A DNA stretch of 42,718 nucleotides from Eutrophocola sp964629325 (GCA_964629325.1 CAZVSC010000024.1:1-42718); one strand, 5' to 3'; shown: positions 6,280-13,828, numbered from the stretch's first letter. Notes: generated from the sequence alone by a model not told the origin. A program made the numbers and translations.

Positions 6280-8160
6280 TCAGGGGGAGTTCCCGCCGGT
6301 TTCTGTTACCGGGAGACCCTGCATCACGCGCGCCCAGCTCAGTTCCCTGATGATATTGTGGTTTTCACCGAGCCTGAGCAGGCCGGTAGCGCCGTAGATC
6401 TGGCTGTCAGGCACCTCGCTCAGCTGCTTGAGCCGGGGATACAGCCTGAACGCATCGACACCGAATGCCTGCAGTCGAAGGGTGAGGGCGCTGTTCTGCG
6501 GAAACAGGTCGGCGGTACGTGTCTTCAGTTCATCGTTGAGACCCAGCAGCCAGGGGCTGTCGCCGAACAGGATCCCGTTCAGGTCGTTGTCGACCAGGGG
6601 GCGGGGAACCCCGGAATATACATCCTGGCTTGCATACACCGGGATGTCACCCGCATAGAGATATGCCAGGGTCGGGTTGATCTGGCGGGCCGGGCCCGGT
6701 TCGGCGATAAGGAAAATGAAATCGATGTCCCGGCGCCGGCGCTGGATGAATTCCACGTCCTCCCGGATCAGGTCGCGCAACCGCTCTTTCCTGGCCTCAC
6801 TGTCGTCGATATCCAGCAGGGCTTCGGTGGTGCCCGTGTAGTCGTCCCTGAACTCTTCCATGGCCACGATCTGTCCACCCAGGGAGAGCCAGTGATCGAT
6901 GAAGCTGGCGCGCTTGCGCTGGTAAAAATCATCTGCACTGACGGCCGGGCTCAGGATAGCCGCAAGGCGATGCCCGTCTTTCCATGCCCGGTCGGCGATC
7001 TGCACGGCCTCGTTTTCCGGCGACAGGGCAAACTGGAACAGGGAGTCCGACAGCGGGCTGGAGCCTTCAACATTGTTGAGGGCCAGTATAGGTACGGGCA
7101 ATGAACGCTCGGCATGCAGTTGCGCAACGAGCTGTTTTTGCAGGGGGCCGATCACCATCTGCGCGCCATCGCCCACGGCCTCGCGGTACAGCGCAAGGAT
7201 GTCGGTGGAGTTGCCGGTATCGTACAGAAGAACTTCAGGAACGCGGCCGCCAATCTGCAGGACGTCATAGTAGGCGCTCATGAAGCCGTCGAGAATAACC
7301 GTTCCAGGCAGCGTGTTCAGGGGCAGGAGCAGGGCGAGACGCGCAGGGCGTTCCTCCGCCATTGTCTCGACCAGTTGCATGGCCTGTGGCATGTATACCG
7401 CCGCCGGATGCCTGCTCCAGGTGTCACGCCAGCGGTCGAGTTCGATGACCTGGCGATCCAGGTTGTACTGGTAAGCCTTGCCAACCAGACCCAGTTCATA
7501 CCAGCCCTGGAACTCAAAGCGGCGCTCCGCGTTGGCCAGTGTATCGAGTGAATCCGCATCCAGGGCGATCAGTGCATTCCAGATCTGTTCATGGTTGACT
7601 GGCACCAGTCTCAGCGGCAGCAGTTTATCCGCCATTATCCGCGCCTGGGCACTGGCCAGGTATTCTCCCGCCCCGAAATAAAGTTCACCCCGGAACAGGT
7701 AGATCGACATCCGCTTGTTTTCCGGCAGGCGGGGAAGCTGCACCAGCCTGTCGCTGGTGAGCAACTGCAGGGCAGTATCCTGCTGGCCGGCATCTGCCAG
7801 CAGGCGAGCTTGCAGCAGCAGGATATCCGCGGCGAGTTCCAGCGGGACGGTTTCAGTGTCCAGTGTTTCCAGCAGCAGGAGCGCATCAGTGCTGCGGTCG
7901 AGACTGTTCAACAGCAGGGCGGCCTGGTAGAGCACGGTTTCGCGCTGAGGACTGGCCGCCGCCGCGCCCTGGGCGAGGAGCAGCTGGAGAGTGTCTTCAT
8001 CGGCATCTGCGACGCGTGGGATTTCGCCCGGATCCGGTACCTGTCGATCCTCGACCGGAACACTGGCGCAGGCCGCGAGTACGAGCAACAGGCAACCGGC
8101 GAGCAGCCTGGCGGAAAGTTGCTGGAACGCGATGTGACTCAGGGTGATTCTCGAATACAT
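6280..8160 (-). CDS. lpoA: Outer-membrane lipoprotein LpoA, activator of PBP1A
   Basis: LpoA spans from the outer membrane to stimulate the peptidoglycan synthase PBP1A. The product read from the ATG at 8160 has 626 residues. Its signal peptide ends LAAC (C31 lipidated). The N-terminal part is helical and TPR-like (about 50-260); the C-terminal part resembles a periplasmic binding protein (from about 275, RLALLLPLN). An in-frame GTG at 8208 would add 16 residues, but the signal peptide from 8160 is already complete and better proportioned. On this strand a TATACT box at 8176-8181 could be the -10 of a short-leader promoter. It heads the lpoA-yraN-gmhA-dolP row and is divergent from the redoxin gene. 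Confidence 0.9.
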   Translation of the reverse strand: MYSRITLSHIAFQQLSARLLAGCLLLVLAACASVPVEDRQVPDPGEIPRVADADEDTLQLLLAQGAAAASPQRETVLYQAALLLNSLDRSTDALLLLETLDTETVPLELAADILLLQARLLADAGQQDTALQLLTSDRLVQLPRLPENKRMSIYLFRGELYFGAGEYLASAQARIMADKLLPLRLVPVNHEQIWNALIALDADSLDTLANAERRFEFQGWYELGLVGKAYQYNLDRQVIELDRWRDTWSRHPAAVYMPQAMQLVETMAEERPARLALLLPLNTLPGTVILDGFMSAYYDVLQIGGRVPEVLLYDTGNSTDILALYREAVGDGAQMVIGPLQKQLVAQLHAERSLPVPILALNNVEGSSPLSDSLFQFALSPENEAVQIADRAWKDGHRLAAILSPAVSADDFYQRKRASFIDHWLSLGGQIVAMEEFRDDYTGTTEALLDIDDSEARKERLRDLIREDVEFIQRRRRDIDFIFLIAEPGPARQINPTLAYLYAGDIPVYASQDVYSGVPRPLVDNDLNGILFGDSPWLLGLNDELKTRTADLFPQNSALTLRLQAFGVDAFRLYPRLKQLSEVPDSQIYGATGLLRLGENHNIIRELSWARVMQGLPVTETGGNSP

Positions 8161-8240
8161 GGTCTTGATCAGGATAGTATACTCCACTCTCTGTATAGCA
8201 GCATTCACGCGGATTTGTTACACGAATCACAGGAAATATC

Positions 8241-8810
8241 ATGGCACTGACACCCTCCAACATGCTTCCCCTGGGTACCCGGGCACCGGATTTTCACCTG
8301 CCGGATACATCGGGGCGCACCGTCTCCCTGGCAGACTTCAGCAAGGACAAGCTGCTGATGGTGGCCTTCATCTGCAATCACTGCCCCTTTGTCAAACATA
8401 TCCGGGCCGGGCTGGCGCAGCTCGCCGATGACTACATGCCCAGGGGGGTCGGCTTTGTCGCGATCAACGCCAATGATGTGCAGGCCTACCCCGATGACAG
8501 CATGGAAAACATGCAAAAAGAAGTGCAGGAAGCAGGCTACCATTTTCCGTACCTTCTGGATGAGTCGCAGTCAGTGGCCCATGCGTATGATGCTGCCTGC
8601 ACGCCGGATTTCTACCTGTTCGACAGCGCTCGCAGCCTGGTTTACCGCGGACAGCTCGATGCCAGCAGGCCGGGCAACGATATTCCGGTGACCGGGGAAG
8701 ACCTGAGAAAGGCGATGGACACTGCCCTTGCCGGCGGCGAGATTCCACCGGAGCAGACACCGAGCGTCGGCTGCAATATCAAGTGGAAACCCGGCAATGC
8801 CCCAGACTGA
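8241..8810 (+). CDS. Thioredoxin-fold redoxin protein with CxxC centre
   Basis: A 189-residue AhpC/TSA-type thioredoxin-fold protein. The active site is CNHC (45-48) in VAFICNHCPFVKHI, and the cis-proline motif is TPDFYLF (121-127), directly preceded by C120. It has no signal peptide, so a cytoplasmic thiol-disulfide or peroxide-linked role is likely; the substrate is unknown. The ATG has a good AGGAA ribosome site. Its last 14 bases overlap the rsmI start, so the two are co-translated. In Pseudomonas and E. coli rsmI stands divergent from lpoA without this gene, so it is an insertion in a conserved gene order. Confidence 0.85.
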   Translation: MALTPSNMLPLGTRAPDFHLPDTSGRTVSLADFSKDKLLMVAFICNHCPFVKHIRAGLAQLADDYMPRGVGFVAINANDVQAYPDDSMENMQKEVQEAGYHFPYLLDESQSVAHAYDAACTPDFYLFDSARSLVYRGQLDASRPGNDIPVTGEDLRKAMDTALAGGEIPPEQTPSVGCNIKWKPGNAPD

Positions 8811-9648
8811 AAAGGGCTGCCTGTACATCGTCGCCACCCCGATCGGCAATCTCGAGGATATCACCAGGCGAGCGGTTGCCGTGTTGGGCGAGGTGGATGC
8901 CATCGCCGCCGAAGATACCCGCCATAGCAGGAGCCTGCTTCAGCATCTGGGGCTCAACACACCCCTGATTGCCCTGCATGAACACAATGAAACCGCTGCC
9001 GCGGAAAAAGTGGTGACCCGGCTGCGCAATGGTGAGGCTGTTGCACTGGTCAGTGACGCCGGCACACCGCTGATATCGGATCCTGGTTTCATTCTCGTCC
9101 GTGAAGCGCGCCGTGCGGGCATCCCGGTGATCCCGGTACCTGGTGCGAGCAGCATCCTGGCGGCGCTGTCCTGCAGCGGCCTGCCCACCGATCGTTTCAT
9201 CTTTGAAGGATTTCTGCCGGCCAAGGCCGGCGCCAGGCGCAAACGCCTGAACGAACTTGCCGGCGAACAGCGGACCCAGGTGTATTTTGAGGCTCCCCAC
9301 CGTATCGAGGCGTGCCTGTCCGCCATGTGTGAGACCTTCGGGGCGGCACGCCAGGCTGTCGTCGCCCGGGAGCTCACCAAGACCTGGGAAACCTTTCTCA
9401 CCGGCACCCTGGCAGAATTACTGGAGCAGGTCCGGGCGGATGCCAACCAGAGCCGCGGTGAAATCGTGGTCGTGGTCGCCGGTCATGAGAAGCAGGCGCA
9501 AATGGATGCCGAAGCACAGCGTCTGCTGGATGTGCTGCTGGAGGAATTGCCGTTGAAGCAGGCCTCGGCCCTGGCAGCGAAGTTTACGGGCCTGAATAAA
9601 AAGCAGCTGTACCAGGCGGGCCTGGACAGAAACAAGCAAGCCGATTGA
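8797..9648 (+). CDS. rsmI: 16S rRNA 2'-O-methyltransferase RsmI (C1402)
   Basis: RsmI methylates the ribose of C1402 in 16S rRNA using S-adenosylmethionine. From the ATG at 8797 the product has 283 residues, close to the E. coli protein. It shows YIVATPIGNLEDIT near the N-terminus, AEDTRHSRSLL (about 30-40), the SAM-site segment LVSDAGTPLISDPG (about 83-96), and PVPGASS. An in-frame upstream ATG (8728) would add residues with no family resemblance, so it is rejected. The gene ends one base before the convergent mgtE stop with no terminator between. Confidence 0.95.
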   Translation: MPQTEKGCLYIVATPIGNLEDITRRAVAVLGEVDAIAAEDTRHSRSLLQHLGLNTPLIALHEHNETAAAEKVVTRLRNGEAVALVSDAGTPLISDPGFILVREARRAGIPVIPVPGASSILAALSCSGLPTDRFIFEGFLPAKAGARRKRLNELAGEQRTQVYFEAPHRIEACLSAMCETFGAARQAVVARELTKTWETFLTGTLAELLEQVRADANQSRGEIVVVVAGHEKQAQMDAEAQRLLDVLLEELPLKQASALAAKFTGLNKKQLYQAGLDRNKQAD

Positions 9649-9649
9649 T

Positions 9650-10975
9650 TCAGCCGGCGACCAGCATGCTGGACAGCAGTGTCGCAATGCCCAGGAAAGA
9701 CATGAAGCCGGCAATATCAGTTACCGTGGTCAATACAATGGATGACGATTGTGCCGGGTCGAGGCCGAAACGCTTCAGCAATATGGGGATGACTGCCCCG
9801 GCTGTTCCCGCAATTGTCATGGAAATGATCATCGCCAGCGCCATCACCACTGCGAGACCGAAACTGCGACTCCACAGGTAGACTCCCAGCGAACAGGTGA
9901 TCGCGATGCCGACACCATTGACGAAACCGGCGCCGAGCTCCTTCATCATTACCCGGAACCAGTGGCGCATGGTGATCTCGCGCACAGTGAGTCCGCGCAT
10001 GGTCACGGCCAGCGATTGTGCGCCGGTGTTGCCGGATTGTCCCGCGGCAATGGGCAGCAATACGGCCAGTGCCGTGAACTCGGCAATGGTGCCTTCAAAC
10101 AGGGCGACTACTGCTGAAGCTGCGAAGGCCGTCAGCAGGTTGATCTGCAGCCAGGGCTGGCGTTTTTTCACGGCAAAGAAACTCGATGACAGGGCTTTTT
10201 CGTCCCTGCTGGCGCCCACCATGGTCGCCATGTCAGTGGCCAGGTCTTCCCTCAGGGCTTCGATAAGTCCCTGGCTGCGGATGATTCCCACCATCTTGTG
10301 ATTGACGTCGACCACGGGCATGACGGCCACCTGGTACTTGTCGAGTTTCTCGATTACATCCTCCATGGAATCCATGACGTCCACGAAGGCCGCTACCGGC
10401 CGCGACAGGGCGGACAGCTTGACGTTGCCGTCAGCGAGTACCAGCTGGTGGATGTCGAGGAAACTGTCCAGCTGCATATTGTCGTTAAGCAGGAAGAGGT
10501 GCTTGATGTTGCCTGTTTCCTGCCTGCGCAGCAGGTCAAGAGCCTCGTCCACGGTCAGGTGGCGGCTGCAGGCGGAAAATTCCGGGCTCATGGCCCGGCC
10601 GACGGAGTTTTCCGGGTAATCGAGCAGGGTGCGAAATTCATTCGCCGTGCGTTTGTCCATGTCGGCAAACAGGGCCTCGCGCTCCCTCGGCGTCATGGCG
10701 TTCAACTGCATGATGGAGATGTTGGTATCCATGTTGATGAGGATAGTGGCGGCAGCCTCGCGGGTAATTTTCTTAAGCACTGCAGTGACTGATCCTGGCG
10801 ACATCCTGTCCATGACGCGGGCGACGATATGGGGTTGCTGCGTGGCCAATATTCCCGCCACTTCTTCCGGTTCCAGTTTCTCCAGGAAGCGGGCGGCGTC
10901 ATCCGGATAATCCAGGAGGAATGCCTTGTTGAGATTTTGTACCGGTTCGAAAATTTCGGCCTGAGTGTTATCCAT
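9650..10975 (-). CDS. mgtE: Magnesium transporter MgtE
   Basis: MgtE is a Mg2+-gated Mg2+ channel of the inner membrane. The 441-residue product has the cytoplasmic superhelical N domain (about 15-130), a CBS pair (about 135-250), a plug-helix region and five membrane segments (about 280-440). The pore-family motifs are visible: LLPIAAGQSGNTGAQS and, in the last helices, IPILLKRFGLDPA followed by TTVTDIAGF, where D420 matches the conserved pore aspartate. It is last in a tight three-gene row with a soluble MgtE-like protein (14-base gap) and an MscS-like channel. Confidence 0.93.
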   Translation of the reverse strand: MDNTQAEIFEPVQNLNKAFLLDYPDDAARFLEKLEPEEVAGILATQQPHIVARVMDRMSPGSVTAVLKKITREAAATILINMDTNISIMQLNAMTPREREALFADMDKRTANEFRTLLDYPENSVGRAMSPEFSACSRHLTVDEALDLLRRQETGNIKHLFLLNDNMQLDSFLDIHQLVLADGNVKLSALSRPVAAFVDVMDSMEDVIEKLDKYQVAVMPVVDVNHKMVGIIRSQGLIEALREDLATDMATMVGASRDEKALSSSFFAVKKRQPWLQINLLTAFAASAVVALFEGTIAEFTALAVLLPIAAGQSGNTGAQSLAVTMRGLTVREITMRHWFRVMMKELGAGFVNGVGIAITCSLGVYLWSRSFGLAVVMALAMIISMTIAGTAGAVIPILLKRFGLDPAQSSSIVLTTVTDIAGFMSFLGIATLLSSMLVAG

Positions 10976-10989
10976 GGGGATGTTCCTGG

Positions 10990-11832
10990 TTATTTTCGCT
11001 CGCTTTCCACCGCTTCGCTGACAGAGTTCAACAGTGCCAGCAAAGATTGCCCGTAGACTTCGAAGATGCTGCTGACGGGATCGCGTCCAACCTGTTGGTA
11101 ATTCCTTTTCGCCTTGTTTTGATTCAGTCCCAGGCGCAGCGTATGGTGATGCAGGATACCGAGCAGCTTGTTATTGCGGTTGGTGACCGGCAGATCGTCG
11201 GCAATTTCCCATGCCCGGTGCTCGCCAGCCTGGGTCAGGATCATCGGTGCAGGCAGCGCCGGGCAGGAGGTGTCCATGATGGCTGAGACCTGCTGATTCT
11301 CATTGGCTTTCAGTACATCCAGCAGCAATGTCCTGCCAAGGTATGTTCCTTCCCGGTCTACTATGTAGATCATATCGCTCCCGCCTGCAGTTTCCCTTGC
11401 CTTCAGGCTGCGCAGAACGTTCTTGCATTTAAGGTCATCAGCGATGCTGAGCATCGACGGATTCATCCAGGCACCCACCGTGTTGATGGGAAAGGACAGC
11501 AGCAGTTCGCAGTTCTTGCGCAATCCCGCAGGCAATTCATCCAGCAGGAGGCGGCGTGTGTTCTGGTCAACCAGGCGCAGGATGGAAGTGACGCTGGTAT
11601 TGTCCAGGTCGGAGAGGATGGCGCCGGCATCCTCTATGTCCAGCCGGTGCAGCAGGTTGCTGGCAAGTTCCGGCATCATGTAGCGCAATACCGACGAGGA
11701 ATACGCGGGCGGGATGGATGCGAACAACCTGGCGACGGCGTTGGGATCGGTTTGTTCCAGCACCCTGACCGCCGCTTTCGGATGTTCGGTCATGAAGCGC
11801 AGGGCAAAGGAGATATCTTCCTTGTTTTCCAT
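10990..11832 (-). CDS. Soluble MgtE N-domain/CBS protein without membrane part
   Basis: A 280-residue protein resembling the cytoplasmic half of MgtE: an N-terminal superhelical domain (about 5-120, with repeated helices such as DPNAVARLFASIPP and DAGAILSDLDN) followed by a CBS pair (about 120-235), then a short C-terminal helix region. No membrane segment is present and the frame ends cleanly, so it does not look like a simple truncation. In MgtE these domains sense cytoplasmic Mg2+. Placed directly before a complete mgtE, it may be a regulatory partner or a Mg2+ or nucleotide sensor; this is inference. Gaps are 15 bases upstream and 14 downstream. Confidence 0.8.
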   Translation of the reverse strand: MENKEDISFALRFMTEHPKAAVRVLEQTDPNAVARLFASIPPAYSSSVLRYMMPELASNLLHRLDIEDAGAILSDLDNTSVTSILRLVDQNTRRLLLDELPAGLRKNCELLLSFPINTVGAWMNPSMLSIADDLKCKNVLRSLKARETAGGSDMIYIVDREGTYLGRTLLLDVLKANENQQVSAIMDTSCPALPAPMILTQAGEHRAWEIADDLPVTNRNNKLLGILHHHTLRLGLNQNKAKRNYQQVGRDPVSSIFEVYGQSLLALLNSVSEAVESERK

Positions 11833-11847
11833 AGCAGGTCTCTTAGC

Positions 11848-12702
11848 CTAGCCTTGCGCCTGTGTGCTGCCGGTATTGATGATGCTGATTTGTTCGTGGA
11901 AGTACTTGGCGGGAATGGTGGCCTGACCGCGCTGGGTTTCCAGGACTATGAACGCCTGCGACATTTCCACGATTTCACCTTCCAGCTCCCCCACGCGGAT
12001 GCGGTCGCCGATCTTGCAATACTTGCGCGCATACTGCGCACCGATGATATTGGCCACCATGGTGCGGGCGCCGAGGCTGAAGGCGAGCGCAGCGCCGGCC
12101 AGCAGAATGGCGACCGACGCGACGATGATGTTGCTGAGAAAGTCGATGTTCAGGCCGATCTGCTCCACGCCGATGATGATGGAGCTGAAGATGATGACGA
12201 TCTGCACGGAACGCGCCATGCCGGCACTTTGCGTGATGTGTGCGCGTTCCGCCGCGGAATAGATCGTTGATTTGGCCAGGTTGCTGAGCAGGAACCCCCC
12301 GAGGATGATCACGAGACCGGATACGAGACCCGGCAGATACCCGACGATGCTTTCCAGCCAGCCGGTGAACAGCTCCCAGCCGAGGATGTTCGCGCCCACG
12401 GCGAGAGAGAACAGGATGACGATCCAGTAGACGACTTTGCTGATGATCAGCGAATACGAGGTCTGGATGCGTTCCCGGTTGATATTGTCGATCCTGGTGA
12501 TGCGCCCGAACAATGCATCTAGACCCAGGATCAGCTTTCGGGTACTCAGGCTGAGCGCATGTGCAGCGAGCCAGCCGATCAACAGCACGCCAATTGTTGC
12601 CAGGACCTGCGGAAAATACTCAATGATTTGCTGGGTGAACTGGGTAAAAGTGTCGTTGATTACAGCTTGCCAGCTGAAACCGGAATCTGCGCTCTCCGCC
12701 AT
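11848..12702 (-). CDS. MscS-family mechanosensitive ion channel (CmpX-like)
   Basis: A 284-residue inner-membrane channel of the small-conductance mechanosensitive family. About five membrane segments are visible (roughly 29-50, 83-105, 118-141, 164-182, 190-212). The last is the Gly/Ala-rich pore helix (ILLAGAALAFSLGARTMVANIIG), and it is followed by the MscS beta domain (KIGDRIRVGELEGEIVEM, VLETQRGQATIPAKYF). The layout, with extra helices before the pore, resembles Pseudomonas CmpX. It is the first gene of a minus-strand row with two MgtE-type genes and has an AAGGGA ribosome site. Divergent from rnpB. Confidence 0.87.
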   Translation of the reverse strand: MAESADSGFSWQAVINDTFTQFTQQIIEYFPQVLATIGVLLIGWLAAHALSLSTRKLILGLDALFGRITRIDNINRERIQTSYSLIISKVVYWIVILFSLAVGANILGWELFTGWLESIVGYLPGLVSGLVIILGGFLLSNLAKSTIYSAAERAHITQSAGMARSVQIVIIFSSIIIGVEQIGLNIDFLSNIIVASVAILLAGAALAFSLGARTMVANIIGAQYARKYCKIGDRIRVGELEGEIVEMSQAFIVLETQRGQATIPAKYFHEQISIINTGSTQAQG

Positions 12703-12827
12703 GACATTATTCCCTTGCTGATTTTTTCAGTGCCTGTGCTTTCCAGGATCACTGAAGATTATCCTATTGTTCATGGCGTTCACCAGCGCCCGCGCAATCT
12801 TTCATGGTCTTTTAATGCCCCCTTCAT

Positions 12828-12840
12828 TACACTGGCGCCC
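12828..12840 (+). promoter_or_regulatory. -10 element and GC-rich discriminator of rnpB
   Basis: TACACT at 12828-12833 is followed by GGCGCCC and then the first base of the RNase P P1 helix at 12842, correct spacing for a start near 12841. The all-G/C discriminator is typical of stringently controlled stable-RNA promoters. No good -35 is seen, so activity may rest on other contacts. Confidence 0.5.
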
Positions 12841-12841
12841 T

Positions 12842-13206
12842 GAGTCGGCCAGGCAATCGCTGTGAACTGCCCGCAAGGGCAGGGCATAGAGGAAAGTCCG
12901 GGCTCCACAGAGCACAGCGCCAGGTAACACCTGGGGGGCGCGAGCCTACGGAAAGTGCAACAGAAAAGATACCGCCACATCGGCACTAACCTGTCGGGTG
13001 GTAAGGGTGAAATGGTGCGGTAAGAGCGCACCGCATGGGTGGCAACACTCCATGGCAAGGTAAACCCCGCTGGGAGCAAGGCCAAATAGGAATCCACTGG
13101 TGTGGCTCGCACCGGATTCGGGTAGGCTGCTGGAGCACGCTGGTGACAGCGTGCCGAGATGAATGATTGCCCACGACAGAACCCGGCTTACAGGCCGACT
13201 CATTTT
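12842..13206 (+). ncRNA. rnpB: RNase P RNA, bacterial class A
   Basis: Catalytic RNA of ribonuclease P, which trims tRNA 5' ends. The P1 helix is a perfect 9-bp pairing of GAGTCGGCC (12842-12850) with GGCCGACTC (13193-13201). Universally conserved blocks are present in order: GAGGAAAGTCCGGGCTCC (12889-12906), CCAGGTAACACCTGG, GGTGCGGTAAGAGCGCACC (about 13014-13032), GCAAGGCCAAATAGG (about 13077-13091), GATGAATGATTGCCCACGAC and ACAGAACCCGGCTTA. Order and spacing match E. coli RNase P RNA. A T6 run (13203-13208) follows, but the exact 3' end is not certain. The position between rsmI and mraZ is as in Pseudomonas. Confidence 0.97.
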
Positions 13207-13212
13207 TTATCT

Positions 13213-13565
13213 GGAAAATTCGCCTGTGAATTTTCCCTGGAACGCCAGATCAGGCCCGCCATGGCCTGCCTGGCCGCCATTCAGGCCATGGCCCTGTGCG
13301 ACCTCGGGGCGGTACTGACCCGTCAGTCCCGGGTATGGCTCAGGTTAAGGCAAATTCAAGCAGCACGGCGGCGGTACAGCTGAAAGTCAGGGGAAGATAA
13401 TGACACCCTGGCTAAAATTCAGACAAAAACCGGTGGAAATGGCAATTTTGCCTTTTCCTGCGGCGCCAGACAGGGCAAAATACGCCCTTGAATGACATTC
13501 AGGCCTGTCCAGGCCTGATCCGAAGGCTCGAAGAAGCCGCCAAAAGCCCGAAATTCGGACTTTTT
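13213..13565 (+). ncRNA. Hairpin-rich non-coding stretch after rnpB, possible structured RNA
   Basis: No credible protein gene is seen here. Instead there is a row of perfect or near-perfect inverted repeats: 13213-13221/13228-13236 (9 bp), 13258-13268/13282-13292 (11 bp), 13314-13318/13323-13327, 13435-13445/13448-13458 (two 5-bp blocks around a T-T mismatch), 13472-13476/13484-13488, 13499-13506/13511-13518 (8 bp) and 13525-13528/13534-13537, ending in a terminator-like hairpin at 13542-13565. A GATAAT box at 13396-13401 with GGTACA 17 bases upstream could drive an RNA of about 160 nt ending there; alternatively it is a 3' extension of the rnpB transcript. Direction is inferred from the terminator. 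I do not recognise a known RNA family. Confidence 0.35.
13542..13565 (+). terminator. Terminator-like hairpin before the mra promoter region
   Basis: AAAAG (13542-13546) pairs with CTTTT (13560-13564), and CCGA (13548-13551) with TCGG (13555-13558), around an AAT loop and one C-A mismatch. Five T residues (13561-13565) end it. The A-rich left side could let it work in both directions. It would insulate the mra operon from rnpB transcription. Confidence 0.55.
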
Positions 13566-13747
13566 CCGCAATAAAACCAAAAATTTCACCAAGCCCCTCA
13601 GAACTTAAGAAGTTACTTTAAGTTTGTAATTCAGCTTGTTGTAAATCTTCAGTTTTACTGCCTCTCATCACGCCCATTTTTCGTCGATTTCTGCGATTTT
13701 CGGCGCATTTAGGCTCATTTTCTACACAAAATAGACCGATTAACTGC
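13566..13747. promoter_or_regulatory. AT-rich region upstream of the mra promoter
   Basis: This stretch is clearly richer in A and T than the surrounding genes and holds no credible gene. It contains an inverted repeat AACTTAA (13602-13608) with TTAAGTT (13618-13624) and several A or T tracts. It could serve as upstream promoter sequence or regulator sites for the dcw operon; nothing specific is identified. Confidence 0.3.
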
Positions 13748-13776
13748 TTGATTTGTGGGAATTCCCTGCCTATAGT
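13748..13776 (+). promoter_or_regulatory. Candidate mra (dcw cluster) promoter
   Basis: TTGATT (13748-13753) and TATAGT (13771-13776) are separated by exactly 17 bases, a good sigma70 match. Transcription would start near 13783, giving a leader of about 145 nt before the mraZ GTG. The -10 element touches the first MraZ-type box at 13775, and another GTGGG lies in the spacer at 13755, which fits autorepression. Confidence 0.65.
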
Positions 13777-13828
13777 GCGCAAAAGTGGCATGAAGTAGCA
13801 GAATGTGGGTAATTATGGGGTTGGTGGC
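13775..13828 (+). promoter_or_regulatory. Array of 10-bp-phased MraZ-type boxes
   Basis: Five five-base boxes start exactly 10 bases apart: GTGCG (13775), GTGGC (13785), GTAGC (13795), GTGGG (13805) and ATGGG (13815). A further GTGGC begins at 13824, one base out of phase. The first three spacers are A-rich and the fourth is TAATT. MraZ of E. coli binds direct TGGG-type repeats separated by five bases in its own promoter region, so these are very likely the operator through which MraZ represses the cluster. GTGGG at 13755 is in the same phase. Confidence 0.7.

Noticed and set aside
8161..8208. Longer lpoA from the GTG at 8208
   Set aside because: The 16 added residues precede an already complete lipoprotein signal, and the ATG at 8160 gives normal proportions.
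12780..13203. Minus-strand frames over the RNase P gene
   Set aside because: They lie inside a secure structural RNA and show no protein family.
13159..13383. 74-codon plus-strand frame at the 3' end of rnpB
   Set aside because: It starts inside the RNase P core and continues into the hairpin region with low-complexity translation.
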